The position numbers were made by a program, and so were the translations under genes. Under the pieces are notes generated by a model. It was not told the origin of the DNA. It did not search any database and saw only the letters and a list, made by a program, of their open reading frames with translations. Shown here in pieces: positions 7,537 to 16,148 of a DNA stretch of 55,141 nucleotides. Each line of letters starts with the position of its first letter. The stretch's first letter is position 1. The DNA comes from Rhizobium pisi (lineage in GTDB: Bacteria; Pseudomonadota; Alphaproteobacteria; Rhizobiales; Rhizobiaceae), in assembly GCF_003938655.1 (NCBI RefSeq), contig NZ_RJJT01000034.1, positions 1 through 55,141 of the forward strand. Direction: 5' to 3'.

Positions 7537-8810
7537 GAAGGGGAAGTCCCTTCCTGGCGCTCGCCGCCGCCGAGGCGCTTTCGCTTTCCGGCACGCGGCT
7601 TTCGACCATCGCCATTCCCTGGCTGGTGCTGAGCGCGACCGGCAGCCCTCTCCTGACGGGGCTGACGGCGATGATGGAAATGCTGCCCTATGTCGTCGCC
7701 AAGGCGCTCGGCGGGCCGCTGATCGACCGGGTCGGCGCCAAGCGCATCGCCATTGCCTGCGACGCCGCTTCGGTCGCCGTGGTGGGGCTGGTGCCGCTTC
7801 TCGATTTCCTCGGCATGCTGAGCGTGCCGGTGCTGCTGCCCGTCGTCTTTGCCATGGGCGTGCTGCGCGGCCCGTCCGATGCCGCCAAACAGGCGATGGT
7901 TCCCGATATCGCGACGCTGGCGGACGTGCCGCTCGAGCGGGTGACCGGCGTCGCCGCCGCGATCGAGCGCCTGGCCTCGACGGCGGGTGCGGCTGGCGCC
8001 GGCGCTTTGATCGGGCTGATCGGCCCCGGCCAAGCGCTCCTCGTGAATGCCGCCACCTTTGCCGCCGCCGCGCTGATCGTCGGAGTAGGCATACCCGGGA
8101 TGCTGCGTGCACCTGCGCTAACAGCCACGGCCGATGTCCGGCCGGAGAAGGTCTCCTCCTATCTCGACGATCTCCGCGAAGGCTGGCGCTTTCTGCGTGG
8201 CGATGCGGTGCTTGTCAGCATCGTCGCCATGGTGGCGATCACCAATCTCTTCGATCAGGCCTATGGGGCGGTGCTGCTGCCCGTCTGGACGCGGGAGGCC
8301 GGCCACGGCCCGGAGCTGCTCGGCGCAATGCTGGCTGCCTTTATCGGCGCTTCGATCGCCGGGGCTGCGATCGCGGCTGTTATCGGCGAGCGGATGCCGC
8401 GCCTGATGGTCTATACGGTGGCCTTCCTTCTCACCGGATTTCCGCGTTTTCTGGTGCTTGCGATCGATGCGCCGCTTGGTTCTGTCTTCGCGACCCTTGT
8501 TGTCGCAGGATTTGCCTCCGGCTTCCTCAACCCCATCCTGTCGGCGGTGATCTTCGAGCGCATCCCGAAGCCGCTGACCGGCCGCGTGACGGCGATGAAC
8601 GCCGCCCTCTGCTTTGCTCTCATCCCCTTCGGCGGCCTCGTCGGCGGCGCCCTGATCAGCACGATCGGCCTTGCCGCGGCCCTGCTGCTCAGCGGGATTG
8701 CCTATCTCTGCGCGACCCTTGTTCCGCTGGCGCTGAAGAGCTTTCGCGGCTTCGACAAGGCGCTTGCTTCTAGCCGTGGCGTCCAAGCTCCTCGACCATC
8801 AGGTCGATAA
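7533..8810 (+). CDS. MFS efflux transporter
   Basis: A 425-residue inner-membrane protein with about 12 hydrophobic helices. Family features are the N-terminal LAAAEALSLSGTRLSTIAIPWLVL segment and the loop GGPLIDRVGAKR (motif-A-like) between helices 2 and 3. This is the layout of MFS drug and multidrug exporters such as the EntS/enterobactin-exporter-like group. The GTG start overlaps the regulator stop. The 3' end overlaps the convergent LysR gene by 41 bases. The substrate is unknown; linkage to a winged-helix repressor fits inducible export. Confidence 0.88.
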   Translation: MRRGSPFLALAAAEALSLSGTRLSTIAIPWLVLSATGSPLLTGLTAMMEMLPYVVAKALGGPLIDRVGAKRIAIACDAASVAVVGLVPLLDFLGMLSVPVLLPVVFAMGVLRGPSDAAKQAMVPDIATLADVPLERVTGVAAAIERLASTAGAAGAGALIGLIGPGQALLVNAATFAAAALIVGVGIPGMLRAPALTATADVRPEKVSSYLDDLREGWRFLRGDAVLVSIVAMVAITNLFDQAYGAVLLPVWTREAGHGPELLGAMLAAFIGASIAGAAIAAVIGERMPRLMVYTVAFLLTGFPRFLVLAIDAPLGSVFATLVVAGFASGFLNPILSAVIFERIPKPLTGRVTAMNAALCFALIPFGGLVGGALISTIGLAAALLLSGIAYLCATLVPLALKSFRGFDKALASSRGVQAPRPSGR

Positions 8811-9678
8811 AGCGGCGCACGCGCGGTTCCAGCAGGCGCTTGTCGGGATAGAGGGTCACGATCTTTGCATCGTCGGCCTCGACGTCGGGCAGGAGATGGC
8901 GGAGGCGGCCGGCGGCAAGGTCGGCGGCGGCGAGAAAATCCGGGAGGAGGGCGATGCCGAGGCCCGCCAGCGCCGCGTCGCGCAACGCTTCGCCGCTGTC
9001 GAGCCGCAGGCGGCTGCGCCCCGGCGCCTTGACCCAGCCGCCGCCTTCGCCGCGAAAGCGCCAGCCCTGCCGTTGATTGCGGCTGGTGAAGAACAGGCAG
9101 TCATGGGCAGCGAGATCCTCTATATAGCGCGGCTCGCCACGCTCGGCGAGGTAGGCGGGTGAGGCGCAGAGCCGCGCCTTGCAGGCGGCGATCACGCGCG
9201 AGGCGAGCCGCGTGTCCGACGTCGATGCGCTCGCCTCGATCCGGATCGCGAGGTCGAAGCCTTCCTCGACGATGTCGGCGAGGTGATCCGTGAAGCTCAT
9301 CTCGACCTGGATACCGGGCCAGGCGCGAAGATATTTTTCAATCAGCGGCAGCACCACGAGCCGCCCGAAAGCGCCGGGAACGGCGAGCCGGAGAACGCCG
9401 CGCGGCGTGCCGCTATGCCCGGCCACACTCGCTTCCGCCTCGTCGACCGAGGCGAGAATCTCAAGCCCGCGCTCGTAGAACAGGCGTCCTTCGTCGGTCA
9501 GGCTCAGCGTCCTCGTCGTGCGGTTGAGCAGGCGCGCGCCGAGCCGCTCTTCCAGGCGGATCACCGCCTTTCCTGCGGCCGATCGCGACAGGCCCATGGC
9601 CTCACCGCCGGCGACAAAGCTTCCGGCATCGACGACGGCCATGAAGATCAGGATATCGTTCAGGTTGGTGCGCGGCAT
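8770..9678 (-). CDS. LysR-family transcriptional regulator
   Basis: A 302-residue LysR protein. The N-terminal helix-turn-helix reads ILIFMAVVDAGSFVAGGEAMGLSRSAAGKAVIRLEERLGARLLNRTTRTLSLTD, broken here only by my reading. The effector domain starts near residue 92 with GVLRLAVPGAFGRLVVLPLI. Sequence features such as SFTDHLADIVEEGFDLAIRI place it in the CrgA-like subgroup that often controls a divergent oxidoreductase. No divergent gene is adjacent: about 600 bases of palindromic DNA separate it from the LLM gene, which reads the same way. Target unknown. Confidence 0.9.
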   Translation of the reverse strand: MPRTNLNDILIFMAVVDAGSFVAGGEAMGLSRSAAGKAVIRLEERLGARLLNRTTRTLSLTDEGRLFYERGLEILASVDEAEASVAGHSGTPRGVLRLAVPGAFGRLVVLPLIEKYLRAWPGIQVEMSFTDHLADIVEEGFDLAIRIEASASTSDTRLASRVIAACKARLCASPAYLAERGEPRYIEDLAAHDCLFFTSRNQRQGWRFRGEGGGWVKAPGRSRLRLDSGEALRDAALAGLGIALLPDFLAAADLAAGRLRHLLPDVEADDAKIVTLYPDKRLLEPRVRRFIDLMVEELGRHG

Positions 9679-10000
9679 GAGGCAACTCGAGCGGTTCTAT
9701 GGCCATAACTCGGTCGGTCATGCGATGGGTCAAGGTTTGGGGCGCCGATGCGGCAAGCGAGGGGACGCCAAATGTTTGCCGCAGCCGCTGCCCCGTGCCT
9801 GTGAGAGGCACGGGATAAGGAGCGAGCGTGCCTAGAGGCACCCCTCTGTTCTGCCGGGCATCTCCCCTCGCATGCCATGGGAGCGGCCTGCATCAACTTC
9901 ATGCCAGAGGACGAGACTGATCGGGTCGAAATGACCCAATGGATCAGAACGTGAAGCGGATGACGGCGGTTCGGCCTGTGTGAGGGATAGAGTATAGAAG
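9679..10000. other. Gene-free stretch with several short hairpins upstream of the LysR gene
   Basis: No gene is supported. Visible inverted repeats are CCCGTGCC/GGCACGGG (9792-9814), GTGCCT/AGGCAC (9828-9841) and CTGATC-GGGTC/GACCC-GATCAG (9917-9947). They may be regulatory sites for the LysR gene or repeat debris. Confidence 0.5.
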
Positions 10001-10139
10001 TCCCCGCCCCAACCCCTCCCCACAAGGGGGAGGGGCTTAAGTTGCCGCACCGGCTTTCTAAATCTTCGACGTTTCGGGAGGAGCGAAGCGGTGCCTCGGG
10101 TTAGCCCCTCCCCCTTGTGGGGAGGGGTTGGGGAGGGGA
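10001..10139. repeat. 139-bp element with two 37-base arms forming an imperfect inverted repeat
   Basis: The left arm (10001-10037) and the right arm (10103-10139) are reverse complements with one mismatch visible. Each arm holds its own inner palindrome CCCCTCCCC/GGGGAGGGG. The 65-base centre is unrelated. This is a non-coding palindromic repeat of the kind found in rhizobial intergenic space, different from the family at 26361 and elsewhere. Confidence 0.8.
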
Positions 10140-10278
10140 CCCGTCTCGGCTGGACACAGGGCAGAGGTGCGTCACACGGCATTGCCATCCTCGCTCTTTG
10201 ACAAGCGCAGGGATGGGCCGGGTGATGCTCGCGCCCAAAGCCTGTTCGTGGATCAAGCCATCAATGCGGCGCGCGGCC

Positions 10279-11301
10279 TCAGCGCCAGCCGAGCGCCGGT
10301 GCGACGTGGGTCAGGATCGCCTCGATGACATGGGCGTTATACTCGACGCCGAGCTGGTTGGGCACGGTGAGCAGCAGCGTGTCAGCCTCGGCGATTGCCT
10401 GATCTTCGGCGAGCTGCCTGATGAGCACGTCGGGTTCGGCGGCGTAGCTGCGGCCGAAGATCGCCCGGGTTTTCTCGTCGATGAAGCCGATCTTGTCGCC
10501 TTCGTCGCCGCCATAGCCGAAATAGGCGCGGTCACGGTCGTCGACGAGCGCGAAGATGCTGCGGCTGACGGAAACGCGCGGCTGGCGCGTGTGGCCGGCC
10601 GCCTTCCAGGCTTCGCGGTAGGCGCGGATCTGGTCGGCCTGCTGGACGTGGAAGGGCTCGCCGGTTTCATCGTCCTTCAGCGTCGAACTCTGCAGGTTCA
10701 TGCCGAGCTTGGCCGCCCAGACAGCGGTGGCGTTGGAGCTTGCGCCCCACCAGATCCGCTCGCGCAGGCCTTGCGAATGCGGCTCGAGGCGCAGCAGGCC
10801 CGGCGGGTTCGGAAACATCGGCCGCGGGTTCGGCTTGGCGAAGCCTTCGCCGCCCAGCACTTCGAGGAAGACTTCTGCGTGATGGCGGGCCATGTCGGCA
10901 TCGCTCTGGCCCTCCGGCGGCGCGTAGCCGAAATGGCGCCAGCCGTCGATCACCTGCTCGGGCGAGCCGCGGCTGATGCCGAGCTGCAGCCGCCCGCCGG
11001 CGATGAGGTCGGCAGCGCCGGCATCCTCGGCCATATAGAGCGGGTTCTCGTATCGCATGTCGATGACGGCGGTGCCGATCTCGATCCGGCTGGTCCTGGC
11101 GCCGACGGCTGCCAGCAGCGGGAAGGGCGCGGCGAGCTGACGGGCAAAATGATGCACGCGAAAATACGCGCCGTCGGCGCCGAGTTCTTCGGCCGCAACC
11201 GCAAGGTCGATCGACTGCAGCAGCGCATCGCCCGCCGAGCGCGTCTGCGACTGGGGCGAGGGCGTCCAGTGCCCGAACGAGAGAAAACCGATCTTCTTCA
11301 T
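10279..11301 (-). CDS. LLM-class flavin-dependent oxidoreductase (luciferase-like)
   Basis: A 340-residue TIM-barrel monooxygenase of the bacterial-luciferase family. Landmarks are KIGFLSFGHW at the first strand, AEELGADGAYFRVHHFARQLAAPFPLLAAVGARTSR (shown here in reading order), IEIGTAVIDMRYENPLYMAEDAGAADLIAGGRLQLGISRGSP, and the C-terminal TLLLTVPNQLG. These proteins use reduced FMN from a partner reductase to hydroxylate or desulphonate small molecules; none can be named here. Start ATG at 11301. The 3' side faces the palindromic element. No reductase gene adjoins it. Confidence 0.88.
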   Translation of the reverse strand: MKKIGFLSFGHWTPSPQSQTRSAGDALLQSIDLAVAAEELGADGAYFRVHHFARQLAAPFPLLAAVGARTSRIEIGTAVIDMRYENPLYMAEDAGAADLIAGGRLQLGISRGSPEQVIDGWRHFGYAPPEGQSDADMARHHAEVFLEVLGGEGFAKPNPRPMFPNPPGLLRLEPHSQGLRERIWWGASSNATAVWAAKLGMNLQSSTLKDDETGEPFHVQQADQIRAYREAWKAAGHTRQPRVSVSRSIFALVDDRDRAYFGYGGDEGDKIGFIDEKTRAIFGRSYAAEPDVLIRQLAEDQAIAEADTLLLTVPNQLGVEYNAHVIEAILTHVAPALGWR

Positions 11302-11455
11302 GCCGCGCCTCTATCCGTTGCGTCTCAAGGTGGATGGGTCATTGCATAGTTTTGGGGAGGAAGACAATCGGGGGCGGAGGGTGTTGCGTATCAGTTGTAC
11401 GGCGCTTGACATGCTGTCCTCCGCTATACCTTGGAGAATGTTGCGCGAACGTCTC

Positions 11456-11511
11456 CCCACCCTCATTCCTGTCCTCGGGTCAAGCCCGAGGACAGGAATG
11501 AGGAGAGTGGG
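11456..11511. terminator. Long inverted repeat between the LLM and alginate-lyase-family genes
   Basis: CTCATTCCTGTCCTCGGG and its exact reverse complement flank a 5-base loop, giving an 18-bp stem. It lies just past the stop of the alginate-lyase-family gene on the minus strand. It may act as a terminator for that gene or be a dispersed palindrome. Confidence 0.6.
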
Positions 11512-11520
11512 AGCGAAGCC

Positions 11521-13128
11521 TCAATGAAGCGTATAGAGAAGCGTGCCGTAGCCAAGCTGGTCGTAACCGCCGCTGTTGGGTCCATAATCGCCTCCGCCAC
11601 CTTCCGGGCGTGCCAGGGTGGTGAAGGTGGAAACGTAAGGAGCGTCGAGTCCCTTTAGAACGACGTAATGGTTGTAGAACATCTCCCACATAGGTCTGAC
11701 GTTCGGCCCCCTGCTTCCCTCCGAAATTGAGGTTTGAGTGGTGTCGCTGTTTTTGTAGGTGGTGTACGGCACGTCATAACCGAGGTTGTATTTGGCCACA
11801 TATTCCGCGCCTGCAAGCACGAGATTGTTGTCGTAGCCGTAGAGATCGTCACCTTGGGACCAGGCCATCTGACAAATCGCGCTAATAAGGGCGATATCGA
11901 GCATCGCATGCCCCTGGTCGCGCCCGGCTTCCTGGCCCTGGGCCAATCCCCCGTCGTATGCCTTCCAAAACATCTTGTGGAACGCGCCATTTCCGGCGCC
12001 ATTGTATAAGTAGTTGATGGCTTCCTTGTAGATGTCTTCTCGATCCGTCAGAACGCCGATGGCCAGCATGGAGGCAATATTGCACAGGTCCCAGTTGGCC
12101 CAGTAATGGTCTATCTTGGCGCCGTTGTGCCTGACCAGAAAATCATGATTCATGGGATAGAATATCGTAAGCATCATGTTCTGGAATTTTGAGAAATCAT
12201 CGGCGGACCATCCCTTGTAGGTTCGCATGATCTCCGCCGCATTGGCCAGCTCATAGCCGTAGATGCCAGATGCCAGAAACTTGTCCGAGCTGCCGTCCAC
12301 CGCCGTCAATGTCGACGACCAGGCATTCAACACCTTGACGGCTCTGTCGGCGTAGGCGTCGTCCCCACCGATTTTCCAGCGCAAAGCCAAGGCATATGCC
12401 GCAGCCGCATCATTGAAAAGGAGCGCATAGTTTTCAGGGTGGGTAGGATTTTTCCCGCGGATAACAAGCGAAACCGGTCGAGGTGAGTATTTTAGCGACG
12501 AATGGCTATTGTTGATCAACCTTTGCCAACCACTGACTGTCGGCTCAGATTTCGCCTTTAGCATCGCTATAATGCGGTCGAAATCAGCTTGGGTCTGCAG
12601 CAAGCCGGGATGGATAAACTTCCTGCCGCCACTGCTTGTGGTCACTGTATTGGCGTCAACGGCAGGATTGGCACCGGCGGCAGCGTTTGCGGATGTCGCG
12701 TTGCCATTCGTCGTCGATGTCGGTGTCTTGGAGACTTGCTCGGCAGCTTTTTGGCCGGCGGCTGAATCCGGCTGCGGCTCTGTCGTCTGGGAATTGTTTT
12801 GACTTTCGCTGTTTGTCGCCGAAGCGGTCGTTTCAGTACCGGTGTCCGGGAAGGCTGTGGAGAGTGCTGCAACGATCACGTTCACAAGCGGGGTAACGGG
12901 GTTCCGGTCCTCACAGCTTTGGAGACCAAGACAGAAGCTCACGAGAACGATCAGGCCAATCTTCGTTCTTCCGTGCCCGTTACCGCCAGCGATCTTCGTC
13001 GTTGTCTGTCCAGGTGATGAAGGGCGCGAAGCGATCGCCAACGTCCGTCTGTTCATCATATCGACATCAATTCCTAACTTTATGCGCAGCGTGTGATCCC
13101 CCTGCCAAGCAGTGAAGCTGCGATTCAT
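11521..13128 (-). CDS. Alginate-lyase-family protein, membrane-anchored or lipoprotein
   Basis: 535 residues. A hydrophobic segment (about 57-70, IGLIVLVSFCLGLQSC) ends in a possible lipobox cysteine at 72, but the long basic N-terminus before it is atypical; an ATG pair at 13059 shortens it. Residues about 95-168 are a Ser/Thr/Asn/Ala-rich linker. Residues about 170-530 match the alginate lyase alpha/alpha-barrel family, with NWD at 345-347 and QEAGRDQGH at 399-407. Family members cleave alginate or related uronate polymers by beta-elimination; the true polymer here is unknown. Base composition is lower in GC than its neighbours, which suggests acquisition. It has no obvious partner genes. 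Confidence 0.82.
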   Translation of the reverse strand: MNRSFTAWQGDHTLRIKLGIDVDMMNRRTLAIASRPSSPGQTTTKIAGGNGHGRTKIGLIVLVSFCLGLQSCEDRNPVTPLVNVIVAALSTAFPDTGTETTASATNSESQNNSQTTEPQPDSAAGQKAAEQVSKTPTSTTNGNATSANAAAGANPAVDANTVTTSSGGRKFIHPGLLQTQADFDRIIAMLKAKSEPTVSGWQRLINNSHSSLKYSPRPVSLVIRGKNPTHPENYALLFNDAAAAYALALRWKIGGDDAYADRAVKVLNAWSSTLTAVDGSSDKFLASGIYGYELANAAEIMRTYKGWSADDFSKFQNMMLTIFYPMNHDFLVRHNGAKIDHYWANWDLCNIASMLAIGVLTDREDIYKEAINYLYNGAGNGAFHKMFWKAYDGGLAQGQEAGRDQGHAMLDIALISAICQMAWSQGDDLYGYDNNLVLAGAEYVAKYNLGYDVPYTTYKNSDTTQTSISEGSRGPNVRPMWEMFYNHYVVLKGLDAPYVSTFTTLARPEGGGGDYGPNSGGYDQLGYGTLLYTLH

Positions 13129-13391
13129 CGGCGGTGATTAGACCTGCATGATGGGAGCAAATGGAACGTGCTCGCCGGCTGCGGCGCGAGCGTCCGTGAT
13201 GCGGGTTATCAATTTATGAATGGACAGCTCTGCTCGAAATCCTTCGGCGCATTGGGGATATGCCGTACATGATATGGATACCGAAAGGCTTTCGCCTGCG
13301 TGCCGTGACGGTCCATTTCCTCAAGCGGAAACGGAGGGAATTGGCGTAAGCGGCTGAGCGGGAGTCGGTTTTGGGCTCGAAGCGCCCAATC
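13129..13391. other. Intergenic stretch upstream of the alginate-lyase-family gene
   Basis: About 260 bases with no supported gene. It must hold the promoter of the alginate-lyase-family gene. No clear sites or repeats were recognised. Confidence 0.4.
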
Positions 13392-14546
13392 TCAATAATA
13401 AGCCGATTTGAACGGGGCGATTGCGGCACCGATCGCCGAGGCGTCGCTTGAGATCTCGGAGATAACAAGTTTCGGGCGGGGGCGCGGCACGCCGTAGCGC
13501 GGGCGGTCGTAGATTTCGGTGCGGTCGATCAGCATCTGCGCGAGCGCCGGTGGAATCTGGCCGCCGAAGACGATGGCCTGTGGGTCGAAGATCGCCCAGA
13601 TCGCGTTGACGAGGCGGCTGTAGGCGGGCGTCACTTCATCCACCCATTCGAGGACCCCCGGCCATTTCGGATCGAAATGCTTGCGCATGTAGGTGATCGA
13701 GGGAATGTCGAGCCCGTTCCGGTTGATATTTTCGATCAGGTACTGCAGGGCGGGGCGGCGCTTGCTTTCTTCGGCGTCGTACATGCCCGAGAATTCGCCG
13801 GCATTGCCGACGCCGTTGTGCAGCAGTTCGCCGTTGCTGACCAGGCCACCGCCGAAGCCGTAGTTGAAGCTCAGATAGGCGAAGTGCTTGATGTAACGGC
13901 CGGCGCCGAACATGGACTCGGCGACGGTGCCAGCTTTTGCGCCATTATGCGCCCAGATCGGCTTGCCGAAGAACTCCGTCAGCAACGGCCCGAGTTCGAT
14001 CAGCGACCATTCATGCAGCGGCAACGGTGCGTTGTAGCGGGTGCCGCTGACGTGGAAGCCGGCGATGGCAAAGCCGATGCCGAAGAAGGTTTCGTCGGTC
14101 AGATTGTTCTCCCGCTGGTGTTCGGTCAGTTGCTCCAGCACGAGGTCGAGCGACTGGGCCATCGAGCGGTCCCGCAGGGCGACGCTGCTTTCGGCCAGCA
14201 CCTTGCCTGAAATATCCATCAGGCAGATGCCGATCACATCCGTATTGACCGAGATGCCGCAGGAATAGGCGTAGCTTCCGTTCAGCCTAAGCGTTGGGCT
14301 CGGCTGGCCGCGGCCGGTGCCGGGTTTCGGCGAGCCGAAGCAGACGATGCCGCGTTCCTCCAGCTGATCGATGATCCGGTAGACGGATTGCTGGGTGAGG
14401 TCGGTATGGGCGGTGACTTCGGAGCGGGAGAGGCCGGGATGACGCCAGATGAGTTTCAAGAGGTCGCGCTCATTCGACGAAACGATGCCGCTTTCGCCCG
14501 GACGCAGGAAGCGCGGCGCGATCAGCGTTTCCGGAAAATAGGCCAT
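13392..14546 (-). CDS. ROK-family transcriptional regulator of the ugp-like operon
   Basis: 384 residues. A winged-helix domain lies at about 20-75 (NERDLLKLIWRHPGLSRSEV, then LTQQSVYRIIDQLEERGIV). A ROK sugar-kinase-like domain follows, with GIGFAIAGF and SFNYGFGGGLVSNGELLHNGVGNAGEFSG. The usual CxCGxxGC zinc cluster is missing: the corresponding part reads MYDAEESKRRPALQYL. The regulator is divergent from the ugp-like operon across about 210 bases that contain a perfect palindrome, so it probably controls that operon and itself. Its ligand is likely a sugar phosphate or polyol; not shown by sequence. Confidence 0.9.
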   Translation of the reverse strand: MAYFPETLIAPRFLRPGESGIVSSNERDLLKLIWRHPGLSRSEVTAHTDLTQQSVYRIIDQLEERGIVCFGSPKPGTGRGQPSPTLRLNGSYAYSCGISVNTDVIGICLMDISGKVLAESSVALRDRSMAQSLDLVLEQLTEHQRENNLTDETFFGIGFAIAGFHVSGTRYNAPLPLHEWSLIELGPLLTEFFGKPIWAHNGAKAGTVAESMFGAGRYIKHFAYLSFNYGFGGGLVSNGELLHNGVGNAGEFSGMYDAEESKRRPALQYLIENINRNGLDIPSITYMRKHFDPKWPGVLEWVDEVTPAYSRLVNAIWAIFDPQAIVFGGQIPPALAQMLIDRTEIYDRPRYGVPRPRPKLVISEISSDASAIGAAIAPFKSAYY

Positions 14547-14681
14547 ATCGACACTTTCTTCGCCAAAACAATTACCAAGCAGGTGTAGTAATCCATCGTC
14601 GGCGCCAGGCCGTTTCTGTCATGCAACCCTATAACAGCACGTTTTTCCAGTCACAAGCGTCTTGAGTCCGTCGCAAAATTG

Positions 14682-14698
14682 TTACACACTCTGTGTAA
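14682..14698. promoter_or_regulatory. Perfect 17-bp palindrome, candidate operator of the ROK regulator
   Basis: TTACACACTCTGTGTAA has arms TTACACA and TGTGTAA with a 3-base centre. It lies in the divergent gap, 59 bases before the ugpB-like start codon. The 7-3-7 design is the same as in the second ROK gap at 45829. The operator role is inferred. Confidence 0.65.
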
Positions 14699-14756
14699 TA
14701 AAGCGCCGTCACGACGCCGGGCTCGAACCCGGCCGAGCAAAACAGGCGAGGGCAAG

Positions 14757-16064
14757 ATGAAGATTTCCATGCTGACGGCTGCGGCCGCGCTGATGGCTGG
14801 CGCGTGTTCCGCGCAGGCGGCCAATATCGAATTCTGGTACGGCAATACGGGTGTCGCCGAGACGGCGATCCAGGACCAGTGCAAGGCGTTCAATTCAGCA
14901 CAGAGCGCCCATCACATCACCTGCGTCGGCCAGGGCAGCTATGAGGTGTCGATGCAGAAGGCGATCGCAGCCTTCCGCGCCAAGAACCATCCCGTCCTCA
15001 TCCAGTTCTTCGACGCCGGCACGCTCGACCTGATGCTGTCGGACGCCGTCGAGCCCGTCGAGGACGTGCTGCCCGACGTCAAGTGGGACAACTACATCGC
15101 CGGCGCGCGCGCCTATTACGAAACATCGGGCGGCAAGCTTTTCGCGCAGCCCTACAATGCTTCGACGCTGCTCTTCTACACCAACAAGACCGAGCTCGAA
15201 AAAGCCGGGATTACGAAGACGCCGACCACCTGGGAAGAGATCATCGAGGCCGCCGGCAAGCTCAAAGCTTCAGGCCACGCCTGCCCCTTCGTCACCGATG
15301 GCGACACCTGGCGCGTGCTCGAACAGTTCTCGGCCCGGCACGGCCTGCCGATCGCCTCCAAGCACAATGGCTATGACGGCCTCGATGCCGAATATGTCTT
15401 CAACACCACCTTCGTCGCCAAGCATCTGCAGAATCTCGTCGATTGGCGCAAGGAGGGTCTCGTCAGGCTCGGGACCGATACCAAGGCCGGCAATTTCACC
15501 GCCGCCTTCAATGCCGGCGAATGCGCGATGATGGAGAATTCCTCGGGTTCCTATACAGCCTCCGCCAAGGCTTTCGAAGGCAAGTACGAGCTGACCGTCG
15601 GCTTGGCGCCGATGTATGCGGGCTATCAGCGCCACAATACCTTTGTCGGCGGCGCCTCGATCTACATCATGAAGGGCCACGACAAGGCCGAAATCGAAGG
15701 CGCCAAGGCCTTCCTCGATTTCGTGCGCGATCCCAAGCAGCAGATGTCGTTTACATCAGCCACCGGCTACGTGCCCGTGACCAACGATGTGATGGATGCG
15801 ATCGCCAAAAGCGGCGACGCGAATTCCCCGAAATATGCAACGGCCGCTGTCGGCATCGACTCGATGAACCAGCCGCGCACGGACGATACGCGCGGTGTCC
15901 GCCTCGGCTTCTACGTGCAGTTCCGCCAGGTGTTCATGGAAGAGACGCAGAAGGCCTTTGCCGGCCAGCAGACCATGCAGGTGGCGCTGGATAACGCCAA
16001 GAAGCGTGGCGACGAGCTGCTGCGCCGCTTCGAGCAGACCTACAAGGGCGTGAAGCTGCCCTGA
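14757..16064 (+). CDS. ugpB: Periplasmic solute-binding protein, UgpB-like (CUT1 family)
   Basis: 435 residues with a Sec signal peptide (MKISMLTAAAALMAGACSAQA). The mature part aligns by eye with sn-glycerol-3-phosphate-binding UgpB: IEFWYGNTG, SYEVSMQKAIAAFRAKN, VLIQFFDAGTLDLMLS, LFAQPYNASTLLFYTNK, GLPIASKHNGYDG, ECAMMENSSGS, FVGGASIYIM and ATGYVPVTNDV. It captures the solute in the periplasm for the permease genes that follow. ATG 14757 with GGCGAGGG upstream is preferred to a TTG at 14679. Local control by ROK rather than phosphate control suggests a catabolic paralogue of the Pho-regulated ugp system. Confidence 0.83.
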   Translation: MKISMLTAAAALMAGACSAQAANIEFWYGNTGVAETAIQDQCKAFNSAQSAHHITCVGQGSYEVSMQKAIAAFRAKNHPVLIQFFDAGTLDLMLSDAVEPVEDVLPDVKWDNYIAGARAYYETSGGKLFAQPYNASTLLFYTNKTELEKAGITKTPTTWEEIIEAAGKLKASGHACPFVTDGDTWRVLEQFSARHGLPIASKHNGYDGLDAEYVFNTTFVAKHLQNLVDWRKEGLVRLGTDTKAGNFTAAFNAGECAMMENSSGSYTASAKAFEGKYELTVGLAPMYAGYQRHNTFVGGASIYIMKGHDKAEIEGAKAFLDFVRDPKQQMSFTSATGYVPVTNDVMDAIAKSGDANSPKYATAAVGIDSMNQPRTDDTRGVRLGFYVQFRQVFMEETQKAFAGQQTMQVALDNAKKRGDELLRRFEQTYKGVKLP

Positions 16065-16108
16065 TTTTCGAAACCCCACGCACGGGCGCTCAAAGCGTCC
16101 GCGCGTCA

Positions 16109-16139
16109 GGCACGGGGCGTTCTCGGCTCGCCCCGTGCC
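16109..16139 (+). promoter_or_regulatory. Intercistronic hairpin between the ugpB- and ugpA-like genes
   Basis: GGCACGGGGCG and CGCCCCGTGCC pair perfectly around a 9-base loop in the 84-base gap. There is no T-run. Such stems after binding-protein genes commonly stabilise the upstream mRNA so that more binding protein than permease is made. Confidence 0.65.
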
Positions 16140-16148
16140 GCTCTTCCA

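Noticed and set aside
13260..13349. 29-codon frame MPYMIWIPKGFRLRAVTVHF...
   Set aside because: No good ribosome site, no recognised family, and the region is a promoter gap. It could be a remnant but is not supported.
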